Source of the DNA: Niabella sp.
Lineage (GTDB): Bacteria; Bacteroidota; Bacteroidia; Chitinophagales; Chitinophagaceae
Direction: 5' to 3'
Assembly: GCF_030150205.1 (NCBI RefSeq)
Contig: NZ_JASLGT010000026.1
Coordinates: 62,001 to 126,000, forward strand
Length of the DNA stretch: 64,000 nucleotides
The notes beneath the pieces were generated by a model. The model did no database searches. It saw only the letters and a list, made by a program, of their open reading frames with translations, and was not told where the DNA came from. The position numbers were made by a program, and so were the translations under genes. Shown piece after piece: positions 18,297 to 27,641 of the stretch (positions within the stretch are counted from its first letter, which is position 1; the number at the start of each line of letters is the position of its first letter).

Positions 18297-18884
18297 ATGT
18301 ATGCATATCTGAAAGGAAAATTCACATATAAAACACCTTCGTCTGTAATCGTAGATGTAAACGGTGTAGGCTACGAGGTCAATATCAGTTTAAACACGTA
18401 TTCAACAATTGAAGCCCTGGAAGAAGGACTGCTTTTTACGCATCTGATCATACGGGAAGATGCACAGTTACTCTATGGTTTTGCAGACGGAAAGGAAAAA
18501 GACATCTTTCTGGGCCTGATTAGTGTATCCGGAATTGGTGCGGGTACCGCCCGGCTGATCCTGTCTTATATGAAGCCGGACGAAGTGGTAAAGGCCATTA
18601 CGTACGGGGATGCAAAGAGTTTGGAGCGGATCAAAGGTATTGGGAAAAAAACTGCCGAACGCGCAGTGCTGGAGTTAAAGGATAAATTGGGCAAGCTGCA
18701 CACTGACCTGCCGGTAGACCTGCCATCAACCGTAGTGCCTTCTGTAAGAAGGGATGCCGTGGAAGCGTTGCTGGCCCTGGGTATTCAACGGGCCCAGGCC
18801 GAACAGGCAGTGCAAAAAGTGCTGGCGCAGGAACCGGAAACCGGCCTGGAGCAATTGGTTAAAAAAGCGCTGAAAGGGATTTAG
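18297..18884 (+). CDS. ruvA: Holliday junction DNA helicase subunit RuvA
   Basis: A 195-residue RuvA that binds four-way junctions and loads RuvB. It has the N-terminal OB domain (MYAYLKGKFTYKTP, VIVDVNGVGYEV), two helix-hairpin-helix motifs (VSGIGAGTARLIL and IKGIGKKTAERAVLEL) and the C-terminal RuvB-contacting domain. The ATG lies four bases after a TAAATTCG element that resembles the -7 consensus, so the mRNA may be leaderless. ruvB and ruvC are not adjacent. The downstream gap is filled with repeat arrays. Confidence 0.95.
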   Translation: MYAYLKGKFTYKTPSSVIVDVNGVGYEVNISLNTYSTIEALEEGLLFTHLIIREDAQLLYGFADGKEKDIFLGLISVSGIGAGTARLILSYMKPDEVVKAITYGDAKSLERIKGIGKKTAERAVLELKDKLGKLHTDLPVDLPSTVVPSVRRDAVEALLALGIQRAQAEQAVQKVLAQEPETGLEQLVKKALKGI

Positions 18885-19477
18885 GCGGGGCTGCTTTCTA
18901 CATTTAAAGTGGCGTTTTCAGTTGCGGATTTGTAAAGCAGATAGTTAACACCGAAAACAAATTCCAAATTCAAAAAAACAAATTTCAAAAATCAAACCTC
19001 AAAGTATAACGATGCCTGCTGGTAGCTAAAGGCTGAAAACTGCCGGCAAAAAATTCTAAATATTAAACTCTAAATTCTAAAAGGAGCCAATTTTCTAAAA
19101 AAACAAAAAACAAATTTCAAAAGTCAGGAGCCAAACGTCAAGACATGGCGCTGTCTTCCGGTAGCTTGATCTCAAAACTGACGGCTGATGACTGAAAACT
19201 GATGGCTGATAGTGATGCAAAAAACAAAAGTCAAATTTCAAAAATCAAGAACCAAGATATAATGCTATTTGCTGATCGCTAAAGACTGATAACTACCGGT
19301 TAAAATTCTAAATATTAAATCCTAAATTCTAAAAAGGGACAATCCCCCAAAAAACAAAAATCAAGTTTCAAAAGCCAGGAACCCAAGGTCAAGACATTAT
19401 GCTGTCTACCGGTAGTTCAATCTGATAACTGATGGCTGATAACTGATGGCTGATAACTGATGGCTGATGGCTGAAGC
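18885..19477 (+). repeat. Tandemly duplicated 7-bp word arrays, about 252-bp unit, two copies
   Basis: No gene is visible in these 593 bases. Words such as CAAATTT, ATTCTAA, ATATTAA, CTGATGG and CTGATAA recur with period 7. A larger unit is duplicated: the block from about 18960 to 19210 is repeated, somewhat diverged, from about 19212 to 19460. Anchors are CAAATTTCAAAAATCAA at 18979 and 19232, and ATTCTAAATATTAAA at 19053 and 19305. Both copies share a core containing AAGACAT, GCTGTCT and CCGGTAG. Confidence 0.8.
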
Positions 19478-19948
19478 CTACTTAAACATCGACGGATCAT
19501 TATTGATCTCAATCCAGTAATTGTCGGGATCACGGAGCCAGATCTGTTTTACACCGTCTACACGGGTTGTAACAGCAGACACTTTACCGCTTACATCTTC
19601 ATAGGGCACTTTATACTGGTTGAGCTTCCGGATAAAATCATCCAGGGAGGCTACGGAAAAGCACATGTGGTTGTTTTTGAAATACTCTTTGGGTTTATCG
19701 GCACCCAGGATGATGTGCAGGGTGGTTTTTGGACCGGTTTTAAACCATGCATGTTTGCCGATCTTAAACGGTTCATCTACCTGCTCCAGCCCGATAATGT
19801 CTGCATAAAAAGCTGCGGCTTTTTTAAGATCAGTCACATAAATAGCCTGGTGATTGGATAACACCACAGGGCGGTTATTTTTTTGCTGGGCATGTAATTG
19901 CATAACGGTAACAACGATAAAAACAAGAACAAACTGAATTCTTTTCAT
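19478..19948 (-). CDS. Exported VOC/glyoxalase-fold protein
   Basis: A 156-residue protein with a signal peptide (MKRIQFVLVFIVVTVMQLHAQ) and one vicinal-oxygen-chelate domain. Typical points are NHQAIYVTDLKKAAAFYADI at the start, HMCFSVASLDDF in the middle and QIWLRDPDNYWIEI at the end, which would supply His and Glu metal ligands. Export is unusual for the superfamily but common in Bacteroidota relatives. The substrate is unknown. Transcription runs towards the repeat-filled gap. Confidence 0.82.
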   Translation of the reverse strand: MKRIQFVLVFIVVTVMQLHAQQKNNRPVVLSNHQAIYVTDLKKAAAFYADIIGLEQVDEPFKIGKHAWFKTGPKTTLHIILGADKPKEYFKNNHMCFSVASLDDFIRKLNQYKVPYEDVSGKVSAVTTRVDGVKQIWLRDPDNYWIEINNDPSMFK

Positions 19949-20145
19949 GACAGGAAATATACGGTTTATAAGATCAAATGTATTGATTTTATAAATGTAA
20001 AGCCTGCAGGATTTGGTTGTATTTTAAATTTTGCTACAGTAACTGTTCTGAAAAAGGCTATCCTGTAGTTGCCGGCAAATAACAGGCAACATGGTTGCAG
20101 CGGTGGCTACAAAACATGCTTTAATACAGAAATAAATGCTATGGG

Positions 20146-21228
20146 TTAGTGGGCCATAGCGGGCCGGCTCAGCTCCTTCAGGTAAGAAACGTGCGAAATG
20201 AAGGCATTGTGTACCCGCGGGTATTCGATGTATTGTACATTAAATTCCGCACAGGTGCTTTTGATGATCTTATTGATCCTTGGGTAGTGGATATGCGATA
20301 TCTTGGGGAACAAATGATGTTCTACCTGGAAATTCAACCCGCCCATAAACCAGCAGGCCAGGCGGTTGCGGGTAGCAAAATTGGCGGTGGTTTTTAACTG
20401 GTGAATGGCCCACTCATCGTCTACCTTGTTGTTTTGCGCATTCACTACAGGGAAATGAGTATCTTCCACGGTATGCGCTAACTGAAATACAACGCTCAGC
20501 ACAAAACCGGCAAAAAGCGTATATACCAGGAAGCCGATCCCCCAGGTTTCAAATCCCAGCATATAGATGGGCAATACCACAAATAAAAAGATATGCAGGA
20601 GCTTAAATCCCCAGAAAGTGATATGATCTTTTGGCTTCATCTTTTTCAGTGGAATATCGCCCACTTTACCGCTGAAGTATTTTTTATAATCGGAGAAAAA
20701 GATCCAGAACAGGTATAAAAGGGAATAAGCAAGCCAGAAATACAGGTGCTGGTACCGGTGCATTTTGTAGTATTTCTGGGTTTCACACAATCTTAAAAAC
20801 GGTTTGGCATCCAGGTCGTCATCAATGCCATCAATATTTGTATAGGCATGGTGAATAACATTGTGCTTCATTTTCCACATAAAGGTGTTGGCACCTAAAA
20901 AGTTCAGCGAGGAGGCCGCAAGTGTATTTACCCAGGGCTTGCTGCTAAAGCTTCCGTGTGCGCCATCGTGCATGATATTAAAACCGATGGCGGAAGTAAA
21001 TAATCCCAGCAACAGGCACTCGATAATGGCCCATGTGGTAGGCGGTGTAAAAAAGACCAGGTGGATATAAACTGCCAGGAACCCGGCTACGAGGAACAAA
21101 GCTTTTGAGTACAGGCGGAAATTGCCGGTGCTGCGTACGCCTTTCGACTCAAAATAATCGTGTATACGATTTTTAAGAACCGTATGAAACGAAGGAGGAG
21201 GGGGCGTTGCAAACTTGGGAAAAGCCAT
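20146..21228 (-). CDS. Membrane fatty-acid (acyl-CoA) desaturase, front-end-like
   Basis: A 360-residue integral-membrane di-iron desaturase. The three histidine boxes are HDGAHGS, HNVIHH and QVEHHLFPKISHIHY; Gln in place of the first His of box three is the mark of front-end desaturases, but the cytochrome b5 domain often fused to eukaryotic forms is missing. Four hydrophobic segments are visible (about 45-65, 72-92, 160-185 and 210-250). It would introduce a double bond in membrane fatty acids, drawing electrons from a separate carrier. A TACCTTTG -7 element lies 28 bases upstream of the ATG. Confidence 0.9.
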   Translation of the reverse strand: MAFPKFATPPPPSFHTVLKNRIHDYFESKGVRSTGNFRLYSKALFLVAGFLAVYIHLVFFTPPTTWAIIECLLLGLFTSAIGFNIMHDGAHGSFSSKPWVNTLAASSLNFLGANTFMWKMKHNVIHHAYTNIDGIDDDLDAKPFLRLCETQKYYKMHRYQHLYFWLAYSLLYLFWIFFSDYKKYFSGKVGDIPLKKMKPKDHITFWGFKLLHIFLFVVLPIYMLGFETWGIGFLVYTLFAGFVLSVVFQLAHTVEDTHFPVVNAQNNKVDDEWAIHQLKTTANFATRNRLACWFMGGLNFQVEHHLFPKISHIHYPRINKIIKSTCAEFNVQYIEYPRVHNAFISHVSYLKELSRPAMAH

Positions 21229-21255
21229 TGTTAGAATTTATATTTTATTGGGGTG

Positions 21256-21263
21256 CAAAGGTA
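21256..21263 (-). promoter_or_regulatory. Putative -7 element of the desaturase gene
   Basis: The minus strand reads TACCTTTG, 27 bases ahead of the ATG at 21228. No matching TTTG is present at the expected distance upstream. Confidence 0.5.
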
Positions 21264-21328
21264 ACAAAAATGCGCCAGCCCTGCGTATCAAATTCTGGTA
21301 AAATATTTGCCTTTGTTTTAACATTTAC

Positions 21329-22072
21329 CTATGTCTCGTTAAGGAGCACCGATGAGAGGTTCTCCATTCCGATTATTTTGGTGGTTATCAGTCCCTCTGC
21401 ATATTTTACGCCGATACGTTTGCCCAACATCCGGCTCCGTGCCAGGATGCTTTCCCGGAAATCCGGGGTGGAAATATAGGTTTGGGGTTCTGTATCGCCG
21501 GGATTCGGACTTCCGGTATAAAACTGTGTGGCATAAGCTTCTATGGCCTTCATTTTGGTTTCAATCACCGATGAAATGTCGATCAATACGCTCGGTTCAT
21601 GGTACCAATCCTGCATGTACTGGAAAAAATAGGAGGGCCGCCATTTTTGCTGGGATTTACCGTCGTCGCCGGTGGTTTCTATTTTAGACAGGCCCGATAA
21701 AAAGCAGGCGTCGCTGATCAGGTGCCCGGCACGGCCATGGTCCGGATGACGGTCTTCCAGCACATTGCCCAAAATGATATCGGGCTGGTATTTCCGGATC
21801 ACTTTTATCAGCTGCAGCTGGTGTTCTTCATCGTTGCGAAAAAAGCCATCCCGCATTTTCAGGTTCTCCCGTACAGAAACGCCCATGATCCGGGCCGCTT
21901 CGGCAGCCTCCGTGTAACGGGTTTCCTTGGTGCCCCGGGTGCCCAGTTCGCCCTGGGTAAGATCGACAATACCGGCTTTTTTGCCGGTTTGTATCTCTTT
22001 CAGCAGCGTTCCGGCACAGCAGAGTTCCACGTCGTCCGGGTGTACGCCAATTGCAAGTATGTCTAATTTCAT
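21329..22072 (-). CDS. bshB1: Bacillithiol biosynthesis deacetylase BshB1
   Basis: A 247-residue LmbE/PIG-L-type zinc deacetylase that removes acetyl from N-acetylglucosaminyl-malate, the second step of bacillithiol synthesis. Metal ligands are in GVHPDDVEL (His11, Asp14) and EDRHPDHGRAGH. LTQGELGTRGTKETR and FYTGSPNPGDTEP are typical of BshB1 rather than mycothiol enzymes. The ATG at 22072 is the family start; the long in-frame extension to 22246 lies in repeat-like sequence and is rejected. bshA and bshC are not in the window, but a bacilliredoxin is (57527-57943). Confidence 0.93.
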   Translation of the reverse strand: MKLDILAIGVHPDDVELCCAGTLLKEIQTGKKAGIVDLTQGELGTRGTKETRYTEAAEAARIMGVSVRENLKMRDGFFRNDEEHQLQLIKVIRKYQPDIILGNVLEDRHPDHGRAGHLISDACFLSGLSKIETTGDDGKSQQKWRPSYFFQYMQDWYHEPSVLIDISSVIETKMKAIEAYATQFYTGSPNPGDTEPQTYISTPDFRESILARSRMLGKRIGVKYAEGLITTKIIGMENLSSVLLNET

Positions 22073-22401
22073 GAACGATTGTTTGTTTTTGAACAGGCTC
22101 CATGCCTGTTTATAATCTGTTGGCAAAGAAACAAAAGAAAAAGCAAGAAAGTTCAGAAGGAGGGGGAATGCCTTGTTGATGCTTTGTGAAACGTTGGCAT
22201 TCGCTGCGGTTAAAATTGAACCGCGATGTGCGCAAGGAATCCGCAAGGGGCCAATATTGCAATTACTGGTCTGTTTGTTTAGCTGGCAAAAAAATAAGAG
22301 CAGCAGGAAAGCTCAGGAAGTGCGCGCGTTGACACCTGCTTTGCGAAATCTTAGCATTTGTTGCAATTAAATTAAACCCCAATGGGCGCAAGGAGATCTG
22401 T
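22073..22401. repeat. Intergenic degenerate two-copy repeat, about 155-bp spacing
   Basis: Two similar blocks are visible by eye. The first (about 22108-22250) runs CTGTTGGCAAAGAAACAAAA to CGGTTAAAATTGAACCG to GCGCAAGGAATC. The second (about 22268-22400) runs AGCTGGCAAAAAAATAAGAG to GCAATTAAATTAAACC to GCGCAAGGAGATC. CGGTTAAAATTGAACCG is a small palindrome. No gene is apparent. Confidence 0.55.
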
Positions 22402-23109
22402 CTATGGCATTGCCTGTACCAGGGTTCTGATTTCCTGCAGGGAGCCGTTCCTGAATAGCAGGGTGTTTCTGGTTACAATCTTTTTATCGGGCTGCCGGTA
22501 ATTCAGATACCATTCGCCGGAGGCCGTCATCCTGCTATCATAAGGTTTGTTGATGAATTTGGCAAAGGTTGAAATGGCGGAGAAATAATCTTTATACCGG
22601 GGCATGGACTGCAGTTGCAATAACTTCGGGTAAAGTGCATTAACAGCATCTCCCGTATTGACGGTGTAGCGATATTGCCGGCCCTCCGGCCATTTGGAAA
22701 GCTGCCGGCCTTCGGAGGTGTAAATACCTGTTACCAGGTCGTTTTCGATCTGTAAAAATACATATTGAGAAGGCTGGTCTCTGCTGCTCAGCCGCAGATC
22801 TGAATAATATCCCAGTTTTCCTTTTAACACTTCAATACCCGAAAATTGCGGGTTGGTTACCCAAAGCAGGTTGATATCTTTCTCTTGTCCGATGCTTTTG
22901 ATCTTTTCATAAACCACTTCATGTGGGTCTCCGATCTGCATACCCAGAAAACCACCGGATCGCAGGGTGTCTGCAGCAAGGATACGCCCTTCTACCGGAT
23001 CGATCACCGGGCGGGGTTGCAGGTCTTCTTTCTGGCAGGAGGTAAGGATAACACCGCACAACAGGAGCAGGACTCCCAACATGCAGGTTTGTTTGTATTG
23101 TAGCTTCAT
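22402..23109 (-). CDS. Lipoprotein of unknown function
   Basis: A 235-residue lipoprotein: MKLQYKQTCMLGVLLLLC followed by GVILTSCQKED gives a signal-peptidase II site with Cys at about residue 27. The mature part has no motif I recognise; GGFLGMQIGDPHEVVYEKI resembles small conserved segments of other Bacteroidota lipoproteins. The ATG at 23109 is chosen because the lipoprotein signal begins there. It lies 77 bases after the glycosyltransferase stop on the same strand, so co-transcription with it is possible. Confidence 0.75.
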   Translation of the reverse strand: MKLQYKQTCMLGVLLLLCGVILTSCQKEDLQPRPVIDPVEGRILAADTLRSGGFLGMQIGDPHEVVYEKIKSIGQEKDINLLWVTNPQFSGIEVLKGKLGYYSDLRLSSRDQPSQYVFLQIENDLVTGIYTSEGRQLSKWPEGRQYRYTVNTGDAVNALYPKLLQLQSMPRYKDYFSAISTFAKFINKPYDSRMTASGEWYLNYRQPDKKIVTRNTLLFRNGSLQEIRTLVQAMP

Positions 23110-23186
23110 ATGGTTGATCCCGTTCATCGGTGTGGTTGATATATTGGTAAAACGCGGGGAAGCATCCTTTCGCAACAGTCCGGCTG

Positions 23187-24056
23187 TTATCCGGCTTCCG
23201 GATGCAGGTATTGGATCAGTAATTGCTTCAGGTTGCCCGATTTGGAGTCATTGATCTTCCTGGCAAATAGTTTTCCTGAGGCAATGAGCTGTGGGAAATC
23301 TGTTTCATCCAGGAATGCCGGGTATCCGCGTTTACCGCTCCAGTCGATATACCGGAGGTCATCATTCACAACGGTATGGGCAAAGGGTGAGTTCAGGATC
23401 AGGGTTTGAAAATAGATCTCTTCCGAACACCAGGTATGGTTAAACCGCCTTAAAAAGGCGCTGTTTTGATCGGTATAATCGATTACATATCGCAGCGCAT
23501 CCCGGTTAAGGCTCCAGTAGGTAGCACCGCCATATAATTTGGGGAAATTTGCCGGGTAGGCTCTTTTGAATCCCAAAATCTTCTGAAATTTTAAAAGCCG
23601 GTAGATGATGGCTCTGCGGTAGGGCTTTTTGACATCCATCCAGTTGTAAAACTGGTAGTAACGGATCCGGTCCATACCACCATCCGGTCCCCAGAAGGGG
23701 GCGGGCATTTCTGAGAAAGAGAGATAATTCCTGGTCAAATCCAGCTCATAAAATGCGTTCATGGGTTTTACCGGAAAATCCTCGGCCGTAATCAGATGAA
23801 AAAAGGCGTTATCAGGGTCCTGCAATGCGGTTTTAGCCAGTAGCAGGATGGCTTTCAGATGGTTTTCTCCACCCCAGGTAACCGCATAACGGGTAGATAT
23901 AAAAACATTCCGGTACGCCTGCAGGGGTGTGGTATCTAACGGGCTGCGTTTATCAATATGCAGGTAAAAAGAAAAACGCTCCTTATCAAAGCAATTGATA
24001 ATATCAATAAAGGAATGGATGTTCTTGTATCCGGTGATTAATATGGCTTGTTTCAT
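23187..24056 (-). CDS. Beta-1,6-N-acetylglucosaminyltransferase-like (Branch/GT14 family)
   Basis: A 289-residue glycosyltransferase of the core-2/I-branching family. It begins KQAILITGYKNIHSFIDIIN and has FYLHIDKRSPLD, FFHLITAEDFPVKP and GGATYWSLNRDALRYVIDY, all typical of bacterial GT14 proteins. No signal or membrane anchor is seen, so it probably works at the cytoplasmic face on a surface glycan. The ATG at 24056 is used; nine extra codons upstream are unlikely. It is downstream of mutS but separated by 95 bases. Confidence 0.85.
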   Translation of the reverse strand: MKQAILITGYKNIHSFIDIINCFDKERFSFYLHIDKRSPLDTTPLQAYRNVFISTRYAVTWGGENHLKAILLLAKTALQDPDNAFFHLITAEDFPVKPMNAFYELDLTRNYLSFSEMPAPFWGPDGGMDRIRYYQFYNWMDVKKPYRRAIIYRLLKFQKILGFKRAYPANFPKLYGGATYWSLNRDALRYVIDYTDQNSAFLRRFNHTWCSEEIYFQTLILNSPFAHTVVNDDLRYIDWSGKRGYPAFLDETDFPQLIASGKLFARKINDSKSGNLKQLLIQYLHPEAG

Positions 24057-24151
24057 GCGTTTTTGTTCGTAATGGTAACGCAAACTTAAGCCTGTTTTTT
24101 GAAGGATCTATCCACATCCAGCTTGAATATTTTATTCCGGATACCGGCCTG

Positions 24152-26776
24152 TTATTTGATCTTTGCTTTGATCTCCTGTAATTTCAGCAACGCTTCCACG
24201 GGTGTCAGCCGGTTGATATCAATATCGGTAAGCGCTTTACGGATCTGGTCAAAGGTTTCACTGTGCGCATCAAAAATCGATAGCTGGAACTGGGGGGCAT
24301 TTACATCCCTGATTTTTTCCTGTATGGTTTTGTCTGTGCCATCCCCGTCCATATGCTTATTCTCCAGCTGCGCCAGGATCTCGTTTGCCCGCTGGATCAA
24401 CGCCGGAGGCATGCCCGCCATCTTTGCCACATGGATCCCGAAGCTGTGGGTGCTGCCTCCCCGGGCCAATTTGCGAAGAAAAATGATCTTATTCCCGATT
24501 TCTTTATTGGTAACATGATAATTCTTTACCCGCTCCAGCTTTTCTTCGAGTTCATTCAGCTCGTGGTAATGGGTTGCAAAAAGGGTCTTGGGCTGGTGGG
24601 GCGACTGGTGCAGGTATTCCGCTATGCTCCAGGCGATGGAGATACCGTCATAGGTAGATGTACCCCGGCCGATCTCATCCAGTAATACGAGGCTTCTGTC
24701 GGTGATATTGTTAATGATAGAGGCGGTTTCATTCATCTCGACCATGAATGTACTCTCCCCGCCGCTGAGGTTGTCGGAGGCACCCACCCGCGTAAAAATT
24801 TTATCGGTCAGCGAAATATGCGCTTCCGTGGCCGGAACAAAACTGCCCATATGCGCCATCAGGGTAATGAGCGCAGTTTGGCGCAGCAGCGCCGATTTAC
24901 CACTCATATTGGGCCCGGTAAGGATGATGATCTGCTGATCGGCCTTGTTCAGTTCCAGGTCGTTGTGTATATAACTTTCCCCAACGGCCAGGTTCCGTTC
25001 AATAACGGGATGCCGGCCCTCTTTAACGCTCCAGACCGTTTCTTCATATACCACGGGCTTTTTATACTGGTAATGAATGGCATTGTGTGCAAAGCAGCTC
25101 AAACAATCCAGAATCGCTACCAGGTTACCGTTGGCCTGCACCGGCGCCAGGTATTCGAACAATTCGTTGAGCAACTGGTCATATAACCGCTGTTCCAGTT
25201 GTAATATTTTTTCTTCGGCCCCGGTGATCTTTTCTTCGTATTCTTTTAATTCAGGAGTGATGTACCGTTCGGCATTGGCCAGGGTTTGTTTCCGGATCCA
25301 GTTTTCGGGTACCTTATTTTTGTGCACATTGGTTACTTCCAGGTAGTAGCCAAATACGTTATTGAATCCAACTTTAAGTGAACTGATGCCTGTAGCCTCT
25401 GCTTCCTTTACCTGCAATTTGGTCAGATAGGCCTTTCCATCACTTGAGATGGTGCGCAGTTCATCCAGCTCCTCCAGTATCCCGGCCTGGATCACGCCAC
25501 CTTTGGCAATGGTTGCAGGCGGTTGTTCAACGATCTCCCGGGCGATCTTTTCTGTAATAACCGGGCAGGGATTCAACGCATCGCCTACCCGTGTGAGGTA
25601 AGGGTTTGTTTGCGCCAGGCAGGTTTGTTTGATGATGGCCACCTGCTGCAGGCCGCGGGCCAGCTGCAGTACTTCCCTTGGGTTGATCTTTTTTGTGGGG
25701 ATCTTTGCCACCAGCCGTTCAATATCCCCGCAAAGTTTGATTGATTGGGTCAGCAGCTGCCGGAGTTCGGGATCCTTGATCATGGTTTCCACCACATCCA
25801 GCCGCTCGTTGATCTTATGCAGGTCAATCAGCGGAAAAATGATCCATCGCTTTAGCAGGCGTGCGCCCATGGGCGATACGGTATTGTCCAGTACTTTTAG
25901 CAGGGTATGTGCTTCTGCCGGTCCGCCCGCCAGTTCCAGGTTGCGGATGGTAAATTTATCCATCCACAGGAATTCGTTCTTATGAATGCTACCAATGGAG
26001 GTAATATGCTGCAGGTTGGGATGCTCGGTATCTTTCAGATAATGAATAACGGCACCGGCGGCCGTAATGCCTTTTTCCATTTCCGCAATTCCAAATCCTT
26101 TGAGCGAATGGGTTTGAAAATGTTTTAACAGCACATCCTGGGCATAGTTGCTGTCAAAGATCCACTCATCCAGGGTATAGATATAGGTCTTGCTGCCAAA
26201 ATACTCTTTGTACTTTTTTTGCTGATGACGCTGGAATACGACTTCTGCCGGGCGAAAGCTCTGCAATAGTTTATCGGCATATTCCCGGTCGCCCTCGGCT
26301 ACGAAAAATTCACCGGTAGAGAGATCCAGAAAGGCCAGACCAAACTGGTCATCGTCTGCAAAATGAATGCCCGCCAGGAAATTGTTACTGTTATGTTCCA
26401 GCAGTTTGTCGTTGATGGCGGTTCCCGGGGTCAGCATTTCGGTGACGCCACGCTTTACGATCCCCTTGGCCTGTTTGGGATCTTCCAGCTGGTCGCAGAT
26501 GGCTACCCGGTAACCGGCCTTAACCAGCTTATGCAGGTAGGTATCCAGCGAGTGATGCGGAAAGCCGGCAAGATCCAGTGAAGCGGCGGCTCCGTTGTTT
26601 CGTTTGGTAAGGGTAATGCCCAGCACCTGGGAGGCAATTACGGCATCCTGGCCAAAGGTTTCATAAAAATCACCCACGCGAAACAGCAATACCGCATCCG
26701 GGTATTTTTGTTTAATAGCCTTGTGCTGCTGCATTAGCGGGGTATCTTGCGGGTTGTTGGTTTTTGCCTTTGCCAT
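24152..26776 (-). CDS. mutS: DNA mismatch repair protein MutS
   Basis: An 874-residue MutS that finds mismatches and signals repair. The mismatch-reading Phe-x-Glu is in FRVGDFYETFGQDA near residue 35; the C-terminal ATPase has Walker A GPNMSGKSALLRQ, ABC-type NLSGGESTFMVEM, Walker B VLLDEIGRGTSTYDG and ATHYHELNELE. All lever, connector and clamp regions fit the MutS1 length. The start is the ATG at 26776. A TATTTTTG -7 element ends six bases upstream, so the transcript is probably leaderless or nearly so. Confidence 0.96.
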   Translation of the reverse strand: MAKAKTNNPQDTPLMQQHKAIKQKYPDAVLLFRVGDFYETFGQDAVIASQVLGITLTKRNNGAAASLDLAGFPHHSLDTYLHKLVKAGYRVAICDQLEDPKQAKGIVKRGVTEMLTPGTAINDKLLEHNSNNFLAGIHFADDDQFGLAFLDLSTGEFFVAEGDREYADKLLQSFRPAEVVFQRHQQKKYKEYFGSKTYIYTLDEWIFDSNYAQDVLLKHFQTHSLKGFGIAEMEKGITAAGAVIHYLKDTEHPNLQHITSIGSIHKNEFLWMDKFTIRNLELAGGPAEAHTLLKVLDNTVSPMGARLLKRWIIFPLIDLHKINERLDVVETMIKDPELRQLLTQSIKLCGDIERLVAKIPTKKINPREVLQLARGLQQVAIIKQTCLAQTNPYLTRVGDALNPCPVITEKIAREIVEQPPATIAKGGVIQAGILEELDELRTISSDGKAYLTKLQVKEAEATGISSLKVGFNNVFGYYLEVTNVHKNKVPENWIRKQTLANAERYITPELKEYEEKITGAEEKILQLEQRLYDQLLNELFEYLAPVQANGNLVAILDCLSCFAHNAIHYQYKKPVVYEETVWSVKEGRHPVIERNLAVGESYIHNDLELNKADQQIIILTGPNMSGKSALLRQTALITLMAHMGSFVPATEAHISLTDKIFTRVGASDNLSGGESTFMVEMNETASIINNITDRSLVLLDEIGRGTSTYDGISIAWSIAEYLHQSPHQPKTLFATHYHELNELEEKLERVKNYHVTNKEIGNKIIFLRKLARGGSTHSFGIHVAKMAGMPPALIQRANEILAQLENKHMDGDGTDKTIQEKIRDVNAPQFQLSIFDAHSETFDQIRKALTDIDINRLTPVEALLKLQEIKAKIK

Positions 26777-26782
26777 GGAGCG

Positions 26783-26790
26783 CAAAAATA
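26783..26790 (-). promoter_or_regulatory. -7 element of mutS, close to the ATG
   Basis: The minus strand reads TATTTTTG with only CGCTCC before the ATG at 26776. No clear -33 TTTG is visible. Confidence 0.55.
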
Positions 26791-26934
26791 GGGTAAAACG
26801 GTATTTCCCGGGGGGATGATTGTATCAAAAAAGGGATTATATATGGCTTCGCTTATCAAGAAACAGCTTGATTTACAAGATGATTGCCGCTTGTGGCATA
26901 ATTGTTGAGTTTTGTATCATTAAAATTGTAATTT

Positions 26935-27504
26935 ATGAAGAAAATCATGCTTTCCGCCCTGATTTTAGCGGCTACAGCTTATGGGGCCAGTGCGCAAACA
27001 CAGAAGGGATATTATCTGATTGGTGGTAATCTTGCTTTGTTATCTGGAAGTACCAATGAAAAAAGCTTTCAGATGAATATTACACCAAAGGTTGCCTGGT
27101 TTGTACAGGAAGATTTAGCCATCGGAGGTAAGGTAGACCTGGGTTTTAAAGCCGGACGCGCACAAAAACCATCCATCAATTATTTTGTAGGTCCTATGGC
27201 CCGGTATTATTTTGGGGAACAGCAGGTGAATACGCCCAAGCAAACCCGCGTTTTTGCTGAAGCAGATGCAGGGATCAGCGGGAATAATGCCGGAGGTAAA
27301 TCCACCAACGGTTTTGGCGCCGGTATAGGACCCGGGCTGGCGTTTTTTGTGAACGAGAACATTGCTCTGGAAGCACTCGCCAAAGCGAACATCATTACCG
27401 GTGCAGGAAGCAATGGGGTATCTTTCCGTCCGGAACTGGGATTGGGATTCCAGATTTATCTGCCCGGATCCAAACTCAAACAAATGCGTAACAGTATGAA
27501 ATAA
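26935..27504 (+). CDS. Small outer-membrane beta-barrel protein
   Basis: A 189-residue protein with a clear signal peptide (MKKIMLSALILAATAYGASAQ) and alternating beta strands through the rest, for example YYLIGGNLALLSG, DLAIGGKVDLGFKAG, PMARYYFGEQQ and PELGLGFQIYL. This fits an eight-stranded OmpX/OmpW-like barrel, but the C-terminus ends with KQMRNSMK rather than the usual aromatic residue. Role unknown. It is flanked by a long terminator hairpin. Confidence 0.8.
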   Translation: MKKIMLSALILAATAYGASAQTQKGYYLIGGNLALLSGSTNEKSFQMNITPKVAWFVQEDLAIGGKVDLGFKAGRAQKPSINYFVGPMARYYFGEQQVNTPKQTRVFAEADAGISGNNAGGKSTNGFGAGIGPGLAFFVNENIALEALAKANIITGAGSNGVSFRPELGLGFQIYLPGSKLKQMRNSMK

Positions 27505-27525
27505 CTCCTGATATAGCAAAAAGCC

Positions 27526-27606
27526 AGGGCTGTATCAAAGTGTAGGATCGTTATCCGGCAGGCAACTGCCGGAGTAAACAGATCCTCTTTGATACGGCCT
27601 TTTTTA
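27526..27606 (+). terminator. Long intrinsic terminator after the beta-barrel gene
   Basis: An extended stem pairs GGCTGTATCAAAG plus GGATC (about 27528-27549) with GATCC plus TTTGATACGGCC (27581-27599), enclosing a second small hairpin CCGGCAGGCAACTGCCGG. A run of six T follows. Its T-run abuts the promoter of the next gene. Confidence 0.8.
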
Positions 27607-27637
27607 TTGCATATTCCCCGGTATCCGTTTATTTTTG
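27606..27637 (+). promoter_or_regulatory. Promoter of the SpoU methyltransferase gene
   Basis: ATTG (27606-27609), 20 bases, then TATTTTTG (27630-27637). The -7 element ends four bases before the ATG at 27642, which predicts a leaderless mRNA. Confidence 0.7.
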
Positions 27638-27641
27638 CGCC

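Noticed and set aside
18885..19477. Possible CRISPR array
   Set aside because: The repeats are 7-8 bp and contiguous, without spacer-repeat alternation, and no cas gene is present.
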